This document shows, piece after piece, positions 11,792 through 24,716 of a stretch of 64,000 nt of DNA (position 1 is the stretch's first letter; every line of letters starts with the position of its first letter). Source of the DNA: Agrocybe praecox (lineage: Eukaryota > Basidiomycota > Agaricomycetes > Agaricales > Agrocybaceae); contig OZ024841.1 in the NCBI GenBank assembly GCA_964017145.1, positions 2,480,001 to 2,544,000 of the forward strand. The letters run 5' to 3'. The notes under the pieces are model-generated. The model did no database searches. It saw only the letters and a program-made list of their open reading frames with translations, and was not told where the DNA came from. Position numbers and translations under genes: made by a program.

Positions 11792-14700
11792 TTACTGGTA
11801 GTAGTCGACATACATGCCTTGCGACATAGCTATATCATGCGCCTTGCTCGCATCCTCAGGGAGGGCCATCGGCGGGTGCAAGTAAGCCGAGAACAAGCTC
11901 TCTTCGTCCTGGAGCGCCATCGGAGGATGAAGGTAATCCATCGGCGAGTCCTCATTGTCGACACTGCTGCTATTGCTGCTGTTCGTCCCGCTGCTCGACG
12001 TGCTCCCCGAGTTGGTGCTGTTCGGCTGGAAGATGGCAGGCTCGTCGCTGGACGTGCTCTGGGGCATCATGGGTGGGTGCCAGAACGTATTACCAGAGCC
12101 TCGGAGAGCCGGGCCGTTGTTGATCGTCCCATTGGCATTGTAAGCGCTGAACGGGAACTCCATCGAAGCGCGCTTCGAGTGGGAAGCAGAGGACGATGTC
12201 GAGCTGAAGCTGTCACCGCTATACGAACCGAACGAGACCGCAGACGAGGGTGGCTCGGACCCCGAGTCAGTGCTCAGCCTCCTGCGCTTATTTGAACGAG
12301 GGCTCATTCCAAGATCAACATCAGAAGATTCGGCAAATGGTAAAGCTTCGCTGTTCAAACTTCCGTAAAGCTGCATGAGATAGTCGGGGTGATATGGGCC
12401 GGGGAAAGACGACGAGAGTTGTTGGAAGGGGTTGTACATGGACGATGGAGCAGTGCTCGACTCGCTGCTGCTGCTGCTGGCGCCGCTGTTGTTGTTCCCC
12501 AGGGCACCCATAAGTTCAGAAGTCGAGTTCGAGCTGCGGAACTCGGGCTCTTCGTTGTACTCGTAGGTCATCTGCGTTGTCGAGTCAGGGGCAAGGGTAG
12601 GAGAAGCCTCGGGAACGGGGGAGGTACGACGGCTGACACCGGGACTAGCAGAGGGTGTGTTCAAGTCGTCTGGGCCAGAAGTTCCACGACGAGCAGCGTC
12701 ATGCCGCGATCTCTTACGAATAACATCGGACTTCATGGAGATGGGACGAGCAGAACCATGGAGCTTGTAGTATAACCCACATCTATAAAATTTTCCGAGG
12801 TAATGTCAGCACATGTTATAAGCAGAAATGAAAAAAAGAAGAATGGAAGCTATGTGATTTGTGAAAAAACATACGCATTGCAAACCGTTTTACCCTCATC
12901 ATCTTTCCTCCAGAGTGGAGTTGCAGTGGTGTGGCAATTGTAGCATTGGGCTGCTACTGATTGGCGGACTTGATCTTCAGTAAAGAGGGGAACCTTTTTG
13001 CGTGATGAACTTAACATACCCATGACGTCGACGGCCTCTTGACGAGGAGCCACCTGCGCCCTGCTCTCGCCGTGTGAGTTACGCATACTCTTCGGACGAG
13101 GTCTCTTGTGCTATGGAAATTATTTGATAAGAAAGTATTGACGCAAAAAATGATAAAGAAACATACCAGTTTGCAGTATAGCCCACAAGCATTGCAGTTA
13201 AGCTCGTCATTGAGTCCTCGCCTCCAAAGAGGAGTGTGGGTGGCCCCACAGTTCGAGCACTCGGCCTTGACGCCTCCAGGGGCAGAATTACCCAAAGTCG
13301 AGGTGTTTCCTCGCAATAGCGCAGGATTAAGACTCGTCGCTGTGGCACTGGGGCCTGACGAGCGAGTATTTACGGGTTGGGTGCGGAGAGTGAGGGTTGG
13401 GCGATTTGTAGGTGTGCTCGAACGCGTTCCGTAGATGGAATTGACACGAGAGGGCGCCACGGTTTCTGGGAGAATGTCCTTGACTGCCTGGGAAAGAGGA
13501 GGGATGTTTTTGAAGATGGATGCTTTCTTCGAGGTGCTGGGAGCAGGAGAAGGTTGTTCGATGTCCTCGTCTTCGCTCATAAGGTCATTTCCGACGTCTT
13601 CGTCAGTGACTACAGCGGAAGAAGCTGCAGAGGCGGAAGAAGAAGCGCCGGAATATGTGTGCGATTGCATATATGTGACAGGAAGAGATTCAGAAGCGGA
13701 AGAGGTGGTATTGAGAGAGGACATGTCAACATCCTGTTGCTGCACAGCAGAAGAGGAAGCGGCTGCGTTCTCGTAGTTTTCAGCAGATTGATCTTCTACA
13801 GGTGCAGAGTTGTCTGCGATGCCAGTGTTCCAGTCCGAGTGCGATGCATCGTTGGAACCGTCGTCACTGAAGAGAAGGTCGTCAAGGGCGAGTTCGATTG
13901 TTGGGCGCGAGATGGAGAACTGGTCGTTATTAGCTGCGGGGTTGAATCCTTCGCCATAGTTCATGCGGTTCGTGAGAGTAGGAGCGGCGTATAAGAGAGC
14001 TGAGGGACCAAAATCATTGTCGAAGAGACCTGGGAAATGTAGAGAAGCTTGGATGGGTTGAGTTGAATCGGTCGAGGCGGTGTCCTGGCCGTCTGTGGGC
14101 GCGGTGGTGGCTGCTTGCTCGACCTGTTGGGGGCGAGCAGCAGTACTGGTATGCCCCTTGCCACGCTTGTTGAATTCAGAAGAGGGTTTAGTGTCCGGTT
14201 TCTTCACAGGGGTGGATGAAAAGGCGGATGAAGCAGGCTGGTCAACGCTAAAGGTGAACTGCATACGTTTGATGGTGCCAGGCTGTGCGTTCTGGCTGGC
14301 TTCGCGACTGCGCTCTTTTTCGACTGCGCGCTGTCTGATCATGTCTGTGGAATGGTTGCGTTTAAAGTCAGGCGCTTCAAGCTCCTCGATACTTCTGTTG
14401 TGGGTCCATCAGGGTCAAGGGTTGTGATTGTGAGGGCGCTTAACACGACGTACCGTCCTTTCTCCTTGTCTAACTTATCACCCATACACTTGCTGAGTTT
14501 CTTGAACTCGCGCTTTGATCTAGCATTGTCAGTGTCGACCATAAGGTTCTGGAGATGCCATAGCCTCCAGCTCAAGTTCTCGAGTCTCTGTCCCTGTTCG
14601 AGATAGCTGGCGACCTTTGTGCAGACCTGGAGATCGCGTGGTTTAGGACAAGAGAGATAAGAAAAGAAAAGAAAAGAGTACAGACCTTCCATGTTTTGGT

Positions 14701-14861
14701 CAACGACTCTGTATCATTGAGGTTGCTGAACGCGACGAAAGACTTGTTTCCCTGGTTAGGGGAGAAAAAAAAAAGTAGAAAAAAAAACAAATGATGAGTT
14801 GAAAAGACAAAATATCGCAAGTGCGACCAACTTTGAACTTGAGATTGAGGATAGAGGGCAT
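11792..14861 (-). CDS. GATA transcription factor with DUF1752-like N-terminus and two zinc fingers
   Basis: Nuclear DNA-binding regulator. Six exons on the minus strand: 14861-14832, 14751-14686, 14626-14454, 14394-13167, 13110-12875 and 12782-11792; all junctions keep frame, giving 907 residues. Residues about 10-90 (LTKTWK, ENLSWRLWHLQN) match the DUF1752 block of fungal nitrogen-type GATA factors (AreA/Gaf1). Finger 1 ends near residue 499 and finger 2 near 577. Both are C-X2-C-X17-C-X2-C with TPLWR. Finger 2 is followed by RPISMKSDVIRKRSR, which resembles the basic tail after the AreA finger. Long Ser/Asn/acidic stretches between domains look like activation regions. Double fingers are usually linked with siderophore repressors (SREA/Urbs1), so the exact role, nitrogen or iron, is open. 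Confidence 0.9.
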
Positions 14862-16158
14862 TGAGAGAAGAAGAGGAAAAAAAGAGGGAATGAGTTGAAG
14901 AGACGGTGGTGATGGAGTTATAGTCTGATGCACGTTGCAGAATTATCTTTGTGTACTTTACATCTGACTCGTCCGACCCGACTACCGAACTCGCTGAACC
15001 AGTTCACAAATTTGCCCGTAGCCCTGATGGTCTATCACGCGACTCTCCCCTCGCTTAGATATCCCACCTAAGAAAAGAAATCAAGGTCTCCAGCCGGACC
15101 ACTATTCATTGTCTGCCTCGAGGTTAGTACATACGCTGATAGCGGGGCGAATATAATTCTCTTTGTACCTTTTGTCGTAACTGGCGCTTGCAAAACAAGT
15201 ACCCCACACTCATTCTCCTCCTCGCTTGGAAATCTCCGCACGAAGAAAGGGTCCTGTCTTGCCGAGTAATTTTCTCATGTTCGATACGCTAGAATTTTCT
15301 ATATAGTCCTCTCCTTATTTTAAAAACAGTTATTTCGAAGAACTAGATCTGTCATTACGTGAAAGATTCAGGACACTACATGTACAGCGAGTATTTGCCT
15401 ATGATATCATGCCCTTGATGCTTCTCTCACTCGATGCTGAGAAAAAAAAAACAGAGGCCATCTTCACCAACCACTAATTGGCATCGCAAGGCGACATTGG
15501 CACCCGGCATGGGGAAAACCCAGATTGATAGCTATCATGCATCTAGTTACCCAGCCCAATCTTCTCATCACAGAAAACGGACGTCGAATGTCATATCCGA
15601 CGAGAAAAAGAATCCCTGGATCCTTGATGGTGGTGTATGGCTCGTAATATCTAGCTGAACCGCAGTAAACAACTAAGGGCTGCCTGCACAGCCTGCCAGC
15701 CAGTGGTGCAGTAAACATAGCACTGATACATACCCATAGGCTTCTTATCTTCTGCATTCGCTCCCAACAACTCGGCATAACCAGAGAACGGATAAATGAA
15801 GAGAATGTATGTATATGTATTTCAAACACCAAGACCAATACAAGGATACCATGAATAGAGGAGGCTAATGATGATAATGCGCGCTTCGTCGCGTCCTTGA
15901 GTCATGACTTTTAATTTGCGAGGTATCAACGCACTCGCCTCGAGGCAAGGCACGTCGAATGGTTTTTGCCAAACAAAAGCAACACTCAAACGAACGTTCC
16001 TTCCAATTCCAAAAGCACAAGTCCAACTGCCACTCTCGAGCCCACTGAACGGTTGCAATAATATCTATTGTCAAACCAACAACAACATTTGATAAAGAAC
16101 TGAAACTGAACTGGACACAAACAACTCCCGAGTGATGAACTTGTCGCTTTTGGGCACT
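14862..16158. other. intergenic between GATA gene and membrane-protein gene
   Basis: It contains the promoter side of the GATA gene (CT-rich on the sense strand just before its ATG) and the 3' flank of the minus-strand membrane gene. No coding region is supported. Confidence 0.45.
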
Positions 16159-18183
16159 TTACAAGTTAGTGCTATTAGTAGCGCCATAGCACAAGTTACA
16201 CCTCCCTCGAAGGAGTGCTATTTTTACCGATTCGTTCGAAACCAAGGTCGGAATAGCGAGTGGCGAGGGTGATTCGCTAGCCAGTGGCAACGAGCCACCT
16301 AAGTAAAGGATCCAGAACACGATGAAATAAATAGAAGCAGCCGCTAAAACAAACGAATACTCTCCCATCCTATCCGAAGGAGAGCAAGAACAAGCGGTGC
16401 AGAGCGTAGCAAGCAAAGCAACGTAGAAAATCCATCCCATCAAAAACAGAAACACTCGAACGAACACGAACACACACACAAAAAAACCAAAAACCCGAGC
16501 AAAGGGAGGCTTCTTCCTTATTGAAATGATTGGGTCGCGAAATTTCATATCGATAACGAAATGTCCCACCCTGTCCTTCGTTTTGCTAATTGCCCTCCCA
16601 CAGAACTGCCATATACGCCCTTCCATGTCCATCGATAACATGACAGGGATATATTTGGAATTGGACATTATGGGCGGGTTCCAAGCCGAGCTCGAATCGT
16701 CTTTGCCTATAAGCCAGTTTTTTTCCTGACAAAGAATCCTATCCCATCATTAGGTGAGGGGTTGCTTTGCCCACTAGCTTTGCAATCCAAGTACAACCTG
16801 CGACCGAACCGAGCCAATGATGTCACAGGAACGAGAAACGCACGGGTCCGCGTTTGACTCAACCCTGATGAGCGCTGGTCTGTAATGGGATTGGGCGATG
16901 CAAGCTTACTTAGCAAATATTAAAAAATGATGAATACATACGGGTTGCAGTGCATTGCATTTCCAGATCCCAAAGGGAATTTTCGACGCATGAGCAAGAC
17001 CAGGGGGCCGGCCAGCTCGTCCAATAGCCACAAATGCAAGGAGGAAATCCCCGAGTGTTCCTAAATATAATAGCCAAGCCACGCAAGAAGGACATTGCGC
17101 GCCGCTATTTCCCGACATTAACATATAGTAGGCAAAACTGCAGATCCAGCGAAAAGGAAGTTTCATGGAGCTGCAAAGTATCTATCCTGATTGCGAGCTT
17201 GTAACGTGGTTGAAGCTGATTGCATGAAGTAAACATCACATTCATTATCATCATGGGTTTGGGTCCAGAATACGAATTGTGATAATGTGTGATTGGTTGA
17301 CACTAGCGTTGCAACGACGTCCAAGTAAAGCACGATAGCCTCAAGTATCACTCGGAAGAATGACAGCAACGAATTACGGCAGAGCATAGATACGACGACT
17401 CGGATACGTTACGACGGAACCATTGTCGGAATCGGAAGACGGAAACGAGGTGTAGTATGGCGAGTCCTCCACGCATCATTATAAGAAGATGCGTAGATAT
17501 GCCGGTGCAGTAGTCTTTTGCTATTAACAGCAAAGCATGGACATTGGGTGTTCGTGATCCCGAGTAAGCAAAGACCAACCGTGTTGAGGAGATAACACAC
17601 GTCGCTCCGAAGATCCATTTAGCGAGCTCCCTAATAGTGGGTAAAGAACATGTCTATGGGCAAAACTCGCTTAGACGTGGAAATCTTCTGCAACACAATG
17701 TAACCATTTCTTGCTTTTGTCGGGTGGGAAAGGTCTATGATAAGCCGGTTCAGTAGTTTTGTGTCCTGGAAGAAAGAAAGAAAGAAAAAACGTCAGAGTA
17801 ACCAACAACTGTTTGCAGTATTACCATATGCTCTACCAAGATAACGGATTGTCTTTGCCGGTACTTCCATCATAGATAGGAAGTTAGTGGTTCTTCTGAA
17901 CATAAGACATGCCCACGTAAAAAGTTTTTCGGAATCGGAATCGGAGTCGGGGTGTAGAATTTGAAGGGTCTCGGAGACCATTCCTCCCAAGACCTAGCGC
18001 AATCGTTAAAGTTTTAGAGTTGTATGACTCTGAGAAAAAGAGGACAGACCCTACTCGACGAAACGATGTCGCGAGAGGCGTGGCGGCCTCATGTTAGGTA
18101 TTTCCGAGAGCCTCAAGGCATATTGACATGTATACTCCTGCTGGATGACAACGTCTAGCATGGACAATGCTGGAGTACAATTT
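16159..18183 (-). CDS. multi-exon membrane protein of unknown function
   Basis: I do not recognise the family. Exons that join in frame on the minus strand are 18183-18060, 17993-17825, 17765-17706, 17630-17413, 17350 to about 17205, 17170-16942, 16904-16775 and 16706-16159. The peptide has several hydrophobic helices (for example CVISSTRLVF, LLIMMRGGLAILHLVSVF, LYLGTLGDFLLAFVA) and a C-terminal pair around YVALLATLCTA and IYFIVFWILYLGG. Three intron choices are non-ideal: donor GTCGAG at 18059, a 35-nt intron before 17170 and a 37-nt intron before 16904. The 5' end is not settled; open stretches at 18235-18546 and 18608-18850 may hold earlier exons. The dense set of in-frame junctions argues for a real gene, not noise. 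Confidence 0.6.
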
Positions 18184-20258
18184 CTGTGCAACGTGCCAAG
18201 GAGGAAAGAGCAGAAGAGAGGGAATGCAAGGCCCTCAGGTTTTTGAATAGTCGGATAGACGCGCTATCATATTGCGATCTGTTATCATATCGATGGATGA
18301 ATTACATGTCAGCATATGTTTATAGTAACTGTTCATTTGAAAAATTGACGGTCGGATTATTGTGGACACTTGAGATCCCACCAGTAGATTATCGTACTCA
18401 ATCACACGAATTAAGTCGAGGGATCGACGATCGAGAAGGTGTATTATTACGAGAACCTGGGGAAAACAACAATTAAAGCCTGCAAACGAAAAGAATATCA
18501 GCATCGGGTCCATATCCATGTTAGGAAATTTACTTACTTTGGACATTTTACTTTGTCTCTGTCTCTAAATCTCCACCAGTATACTGCGGAGGTTCTAGAG
18601 TTAGCTCTCAAAATCTAAACCGACTGCAACAGAGCATTTGGGTCTGTAAATAGCGCCGCACGCGTTGAACGTTCTTGAAAATTGAGATGACCCCGGTTAT
18701 AAAGTTCGAGGGCGTGATCGATACTAACGCATGAACACGAGCACAAAATGATAGCAGCTCAAATTGCTCAGTCCACGTCAAGTAAAAATCGAAAGGATCA
18801 TGATGATGGTGGTTCGGAGGAAAGGTGTTGTTCAAATTGTGACCATTTGACAAGGTAAGTCATGGTGCACGAGACGTGACACACAGTACAACGCCGTTAC
18901 GCGTGGCACTTACAGAGAGTGACGTCAGCGGGGGAAAGTAGCATTCGCGTCCATGCTTTATGCTAATGAAAGTTTTTGGACAAAGTAATCATATAAATTG
19001 CATTAATTGAAAACATTTCATAGTACTCATTTCTTACCTCACATTCGATTGCCGCAATATCCCCGCTTGTAATCCAAACCTCTGCTTTCCTTTTGCTTGC
19101 TCTAACTCGTTAGGTTTGGTTACCGGCTCAAAACTCGAGTCAGCGAGTCAGCGACATCTATTTACAAGTTCGACAAGGGTCCGCAGTGCAGACACCCTGA
19201 TCTGTCCACGAGAGACTATACCAATGCTGTACACATGTAATCAGGGCTCAAAACGCTGCACGCATAAACCGCTAGGAAAACAAGATGTCCCACATGAATT
19301 ATGCATGCAGACTATAGCTATTGGGGCTCGCTACCACCACATCATGTGGCTACGGTGTGCTTCGGAAAAGAAGTTCGATATGGCGACATCCTGAGGAAGC
19401 GCTCTGGACTGTCTATCATGCTCAAAGCAAGGATGCTGTGTAATACTACCACGCGAAGGAGAACAGAATTGTACATACGTACCGCCTGACTGACCCGTGT
19501 CTAGTGAATGGCTTTCATTTTCTTCGGCATTCTATCCCTTGGCTGCGCTGACATCGTAGCTTTCTATTAAATTAAATGTAATATCACTGTGTTACACTTG
19601 TATTGTAAATTGATGTATCATCTGGGGTCCGAAATCACTCTTCTAGACAGAGAAGCTCTCGGGGTTCATTTGAGTACACGGTTGCGCATCACATGGTAAA
19701 TGCATCGACATGTACTTTAATAAAAGACATACCCTGGGTAGGTACTTACGGTCGCGCGCTAGTTCGTATTGGAAATAGGAGTCTGCCCATCGTTAGTTTG
19801 AGGACGACGAAGAGATTATTAGCCATAGTCCAAGTAAATCCTACGACCCTCGGGTTGTGGTTTTCAGTCCTGTGTGAACTTCGCAGAAATAGGCTCGCCG
19901 ATTGAGGGATTCGCAGTCGCGATACGCCACAGCAATGCCGGCAGGATATCAGGAAAGATGCACGCACACATTCCCTCGATTTCTCTCGGGTTCGGTAGGC
20001 TGCCGATTACTTGCCGTTAGGTTGAAGATCTTTGAAAACATTCTCGAAGGAATGCTGCCAAGTATAAAAGTAGGAGGATACTGGATCAAAGTCGTCCCCA
20101 GGCAGGTTCCACTATACAATAAGTAAGTCAATTGGTTTTGTATTCCAGAGGATATACTTACTATACAACAGGTAGCATGGGATCAGAGCCCACAACAACG
20201 ACTACCGATACCGGGCGGCCCTCCCATATAGTGCACGTCCTGAACCAACTCAGTCGAC
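18184..20258. other. intergenic, perhaps with 5' exons of the membrane-protein gene
   Basis: The minus strand at 18610-18850 encodes a helix-like stretch (FELLSFCARVHALVSI) that could be an early exon of the neighbouring membrane gene. I could not splice it in. Nothing is recognised from 18860 to 20258. Confidence 0.35.
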
Positions 20259-20664
20259 ATGGGAATGGTCTGTGCTCCTAGAGCATCATATGGAAACATA
20301 CTGACAGGCTATCCACAAGGGCAATCAAAGCGACATCAAACAAGCTGAAGAGAACATCGCTTTCTTAACGAGAGAGGCCATCAACGTCGCGAACTCTGAC
20401 GCCGCATCGGAAAAGAAGAAATTTATGGATGATTTCAGAGCCAGGCTTGGGAAATTGAGCTTCCCTAACGGTGACGAGGGGACTGAGGAATCACCAGGTC
20501 CACAAATCGCTCGTGGATTCTTGACAGTAGTCACCACTCCTATTGCATTGGCTGGCATGGGCGTCTATGCTGCCGGCATGATTGTCGAAGGAGCGGCCAA
20601 CATTTTGAAGGGGACAGGGTCGCTTGGAAATAAGGCCTTTGTGGCACACCGCAAAAAGCCGTGA
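20259..20664 (+). CDS. small hypothetical protein with glycine-rich hydrophobic segment
   Basis: Not recognised. The open frame running into TGA at 20662-20664 is clearly coding-like back to about 20308. It starts polar and helical (DIKQAEENIAFLTREA) and ends with a hydrophobic Gly/Ala stretch (IALAGMGVYAAGMIVEG) that could enter a membrane. The preferred start is ATG at 20259 with a tiny first exon (Met-Gly-Met) and an intron 20268-20307. An acceptor at 20319 is an alternative, and the first exon is the weak part. It converges on the reductase-like gene at 20865-21759. Confidence 0.6.
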
Positions 20665-20864
20665 CGACTGAGCTGTTTTATGTCATTTTGTAGGATACAG
20701 CCATTCGTACCTAGTGTCCAAATTTGTACAATTACTTCTGCACGTGGGCGCTTAAGCTTTCGCGACGTTTGCGACCATAAATTTGACTTGTATACAATCA
20801 CCATGTACAATTACATATTTTTTCGTTTTGTTATTTTGCTACCATTCCTATGGTCCTTGTCGAT

Positions 20865-21759
20865 TCAACCAAGAAAGTCGGTTTCTCCCCTTTTAATTGC
20901 TGCGTCGAGTCCGTCTTTGATAGGTGTGTCACCCCCTACAATATCAATTGCAAGTCCCGCTGCATCTTCTCTGTCCACCAAGAGCGAAAGAGCGAGGGCT
21001 ACATCATCGCGCTGAAATACGATTTAATACATGTCTTTGCATTATTCACTCATGCATGTACTCACAGAAATAGTTTTTCCCAGATGGGTCCTACCAACCG
21101 ATGCGGTACCTACTCCCGCCCCGTTGGTCAGTCCTCCTGGGCGCAGAATTACCCATTTGAAAGCCGTTCGTTTGACAAGGTTCTTGTCAGCTTCGTATTT
21201 CCACTTCATATACACGGGGATAGCGTTTCTGACGCGATTGGACACCGCGATGTCCTCTTCGTTCTGATTATTGTTCACTACTGTATCAGCTAAACAATTC
21301 AACATGCTGCTAAAAGAACTCACGTAGTGGGCAGGTATCTTCTCTGGGTCGCGAACATCAATGGCCGAAACAAGGATGAGGAGGGGTTTAGTTCCTTCCA
21401 GAGCTTCTAGGGCGTCAAAGACCTTGATTGCTCCTTCATAGTCAACTTTCTTTGTCCTCTCTTCCCCGCCCTTTCCACCAGCTCCAGCCGAGAAGTACAC
21501 AACATCCTGGCCAGAGAACGCCTTGCTAAACGTTTCAACAGAATCATCTTCCAAAGAGAGAACCAGAGGATTGGCCGAGAGGTCTTTGATTTCCTGCTCC
21601 TGAGATGGATTTCTTATAATCGAGGTGACTTCGTTTACCGACGACAGTAATTTTGCGAGCCTCATGGACACCTTAGTGGGTTCCGTTAGCCCCTATCTTG
21701 TTGTGGTTCGATAGGCTCACATTTCCGTGTCCGCCGACAATGATAACCTTTTTAGCCAT
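20865..21759 (-). CDS. NAD(P)-binding Rossmann protein (NmrA/atypical SDR-like)
   Basis: Four exons on the minus strand, 21759-21721, 21671-21324, 21263-21066 and 21011-20865, join in frame to 243 residues. The N-terminus MAKKVIIVGGHGNV is a Gly-rich dinucleotide-binding turn. The middle has DVVYFSAGAGG and a strand ending LILVSAIDVRD. The C-terminal half has the WVILRPGGLTN segment found in NAD(P)-binding proteins of the PF13460 type. It is a cytosolic reductase, epimerase-like enzyme or redox sensor; the substrate is unknown. Its start codon lies only about 20 nt from the left border of the 4.45 kb tandem duplication, so its promoter may be shared with, or replaced by, the duplicated segment. 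Confidence 0.85.
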
Positions 21760-22020
21760 CTTCTCAGATGTGAAGAAATGAAAAGAACGATAGCTCCTCA
21801 AGCAATGGTAGGTACTGCTGAGAAAGCGCATCAATGACGACTTTCATGCCTGAAATGATAAGATGAGATTAGATATCATTCGGGATTATCAGCCGGCTCT
21901 AGCGAAGTCATATCTCCGCTTGGATTGCCGTCCCGGCCGACTCAGGGTTGCCCTATCCTCGGGTTGAGCAGCAAGCATTATGGTGCCACCGATGAATCAC
22001 TACGACCAACTGAATTGCCC

Positions 22021-24716
22021 ATGGCAGCCTTTAGGGCTCTGTTATGGGGCGGAAACGCGAATTCTCTTATAAAAACGCGCTTTCGATTGAACGCGTTTCG
22101 ATACAATGCCGTTCGAAGGCAAATTCACCAGCTTAAAGGTAGTCCCTTCTCCGCAAAGTTGACAAATTGAAATATAATTTCAATTTCACCACGTTCTAGG
22201 TTTTGCGATTCCACCATCCAACGAATTGAAAACTATGTACACGCAACTTGCAGAAATACCTGTCCCGACGGCGGCGCAATTCCTGACCAGCAATGGTAAT
22301 CACCATATAGTTCTCGACGTTCGTATTCTTCTAACGTGAATTGCGAGGTCAGATTCAATCATCGTCACCGAGGTCACCTACTCGGTGAGGGACCATGTAC
22401 GAAACGCGAAGAGGACCGTGACAAAATCGATTGTGGTAACCCCCAAAGGGGATGTTGTTGCGACTACTGCACTCCGAGATGTCGATATTGTTGGACAAGC
22501 ACTGTCGCCATCGGGGAAGAAGAGGGCCCTATTGCGCAATGTGAAGGGAGGAAGTTCGAGGGTTATCGAGATATGGAATAACGGCGCACTAGAGGCATCC
22601 ATGGACGTTACTGATCAGCATGGAGATTTCTACACAGACGGTACGCCATTCAAAGTCATCCAAGCTGTCTTAACTCAATACGATCATGCTAGAATATCTA
22701 TCGTCTGTTGCCTTCTCGAGTTCTGAATCTACTGTCCTATATGTGGCTGAAGGCAAGGCCCCAGAAACCAAAAATCCCTTCGAGAAATATCGCTTCAATC
22801 CGGACTTTGGTGAAGGCTTAGATGGCAAGCGAAGGCCAACGGTTTTCCTCTACAAATGGGACGATCTTTCGTCATCTACGTCTACGAAACAAGGGTCACT
22901 TGCTCGTCTCAGAACACCAGAAGGAATACGGTTCGGCCAAGCAATCTTTTCCCCTAATTCTGAAAACATCATCTATGCAACTGGCTACGAATTCACACAA
23001 GATGGCAGATTACTAGGAGTCAAAGGATGCTACAATAGACCTACAGGGATTTGGCAACTTCAGTTGGACTCACACGACTCTGAAGAGACACCAAAAGAAC
23101 TTGTCGATATCAACACCAAGGTGGAAAAGTTGACCCCTCCTCATCAGTGTTGTCGTTCTCCGCGTGTCGTGACGCGCGATGGAAAATCCAGTCTACTGTG
23201 GTTGGCATCTCGAAGTGGTGGAGCTCATATCGCCACCCATGAGCTGCATTCTCTAGATATTGCCTCAGATGTCCAACAGTCTCTTAAAGACCTCGCTTCA
23301 AAGCCTCACATCACCGTTGTCGACGTTCCTAACGTGAATGGCTTCCCTGGACTTTATCCTACATACAACATTCCAACAGATTTTCTTCTTGAATCTTCCA
23401 ACAGCATCCTGTTGCATTCTCAATGGGGATCGCGTACCGTTTTACTCAACATTTCTTTGGCTGGTGGCACCAACGATGTGAAGAACCTTACGCCTAAATC
23501 TACTGAAGACCTATATACCTGGACCATGCTTGCCACGGATTCCAAATCTCGATTTATCTGCAGCCGCAGCTCTCCTTCTGTGCCCTATGAAATAGTGCTC
23601 GGTCAACTGGCCCCTTCGGGCGAAATTTCATGGCGTGTTCTTGACAAACCTGCATTGCCAAAATTGAGTCAGTATCGCGTATACTGTTGCTCGAATGATC
23701 TAATTTTCTTTCGCAGTCACTTCTGCGTTATCTGACATTCGTACCAGCATAGTTCCTATCCCTGACCGGGGCCTTGTGGAGACTATCGTTATTCAAGGAA
23801 AGCCGAGGAAAGACGGAACAGTCCCGCCATGTATCACCTCGCCACATGGCGGTCCTCATGGAACTACTTCTACGACGTTCTCGGCTTCGACTACCGCCCT
23901 CGTTCTTGAAGGATGTAAGTTCGTATTCAACTTTTCTAATGCATATTTTGAATCTATTTTGCGCAGACACTCTGGCTTTCCATAACTACACAGGCTCTCC
24001 CGGATTCGGAGAAAAGTTCTTGCAGGGCCTGGTAGGGAAATGCGGCGAACTTGACGTCCAGGATTGTATGGCATCCACAAAGCATTTAATTTCACTTGAC
24101 ATTTCGAAAGAGAGACCAGGAATGCAGTTGGTCATGGGTGGAAGTCACGGTGGATTCCTGACAGGGCACTGTGCGTCTTTTCATATTCAGCCTTCCCCAA
24201 TCTTTTCAATTCTAAAATCGACTGTTTATAGTGATCGGACGATTCCCCACGTTCTTCTCCGGTGCCATCATGCGCAATCCTGTTACAAGTGCTGGAGAAC
24301 TCTCGAATGGGGACATACCCGATTGGTACTATGCAGAGTTTGGCCATCCATACCCTATCTCTTCATCTCAGACATCCTCTACGTCGGTTTCTTTGCCTAA
24401 GACACTGCTACATCCTCCTCTGATGACTGCGGGGACGTACGCAAGCCTACGCTTGGCTTCTCCCATCGATCACATCGACAACGTTTGCATCCCTGTCTTG
24501 CTGCTGATCGGTGCGGCGGATAGGAGGGTTGCGCCTACTCAAGGAATTGAGTATTATCATGCGTTGAAGGCGAGATATGCTTCGAGCAAGGATCCCAAGA
24601 AGAAGGTGGAGATGTTAATGTTTGAGGGTGAGAGTCACCCTCTGGATGGTGTGGAAGCCGCGAAAGCTGGTTTCGAAGTCACGAAGGAGTGGTTTGCGTC
24701 AGCGGTTTCTGCTTGA
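22021..24716 (+). CDS. acylaminoacyl-peptidase (prolyl oligopeptidase family S9), copy 1
   Basis: Serine peptidase that removes N-acylated amino acids from peptides. Seven exons (22021-22138, 22200-22295, 22353-22640, 22693-23667, 23717-23914, 23967-24170, 24232-24716) join in frame to 787 residues. The N-terminal two thirds are propeller-like. The C-terminal alpha/beta-hydrolase domain has SPHGGPHG, the nucleophile in GGSHGG, the Asp in GAADRRVAPTQG and the His in GESHPLDG. From ATG 22021 the protein begins with about 40 Arg- and Ala-rich residues before MYTQLAEIPVP, where homologues usually begin. The lead may be a targeting peptide, or translation may start at the inner Met. The paralogue at 26486-29210 has the same exon plan. 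Confidence 0.92.

Noticed and set aside
11819..12295. Plus-strand Arg-rich frame opposite the GATA gene
   Set aside because: It is the antisense shadow of a well-supported exon.
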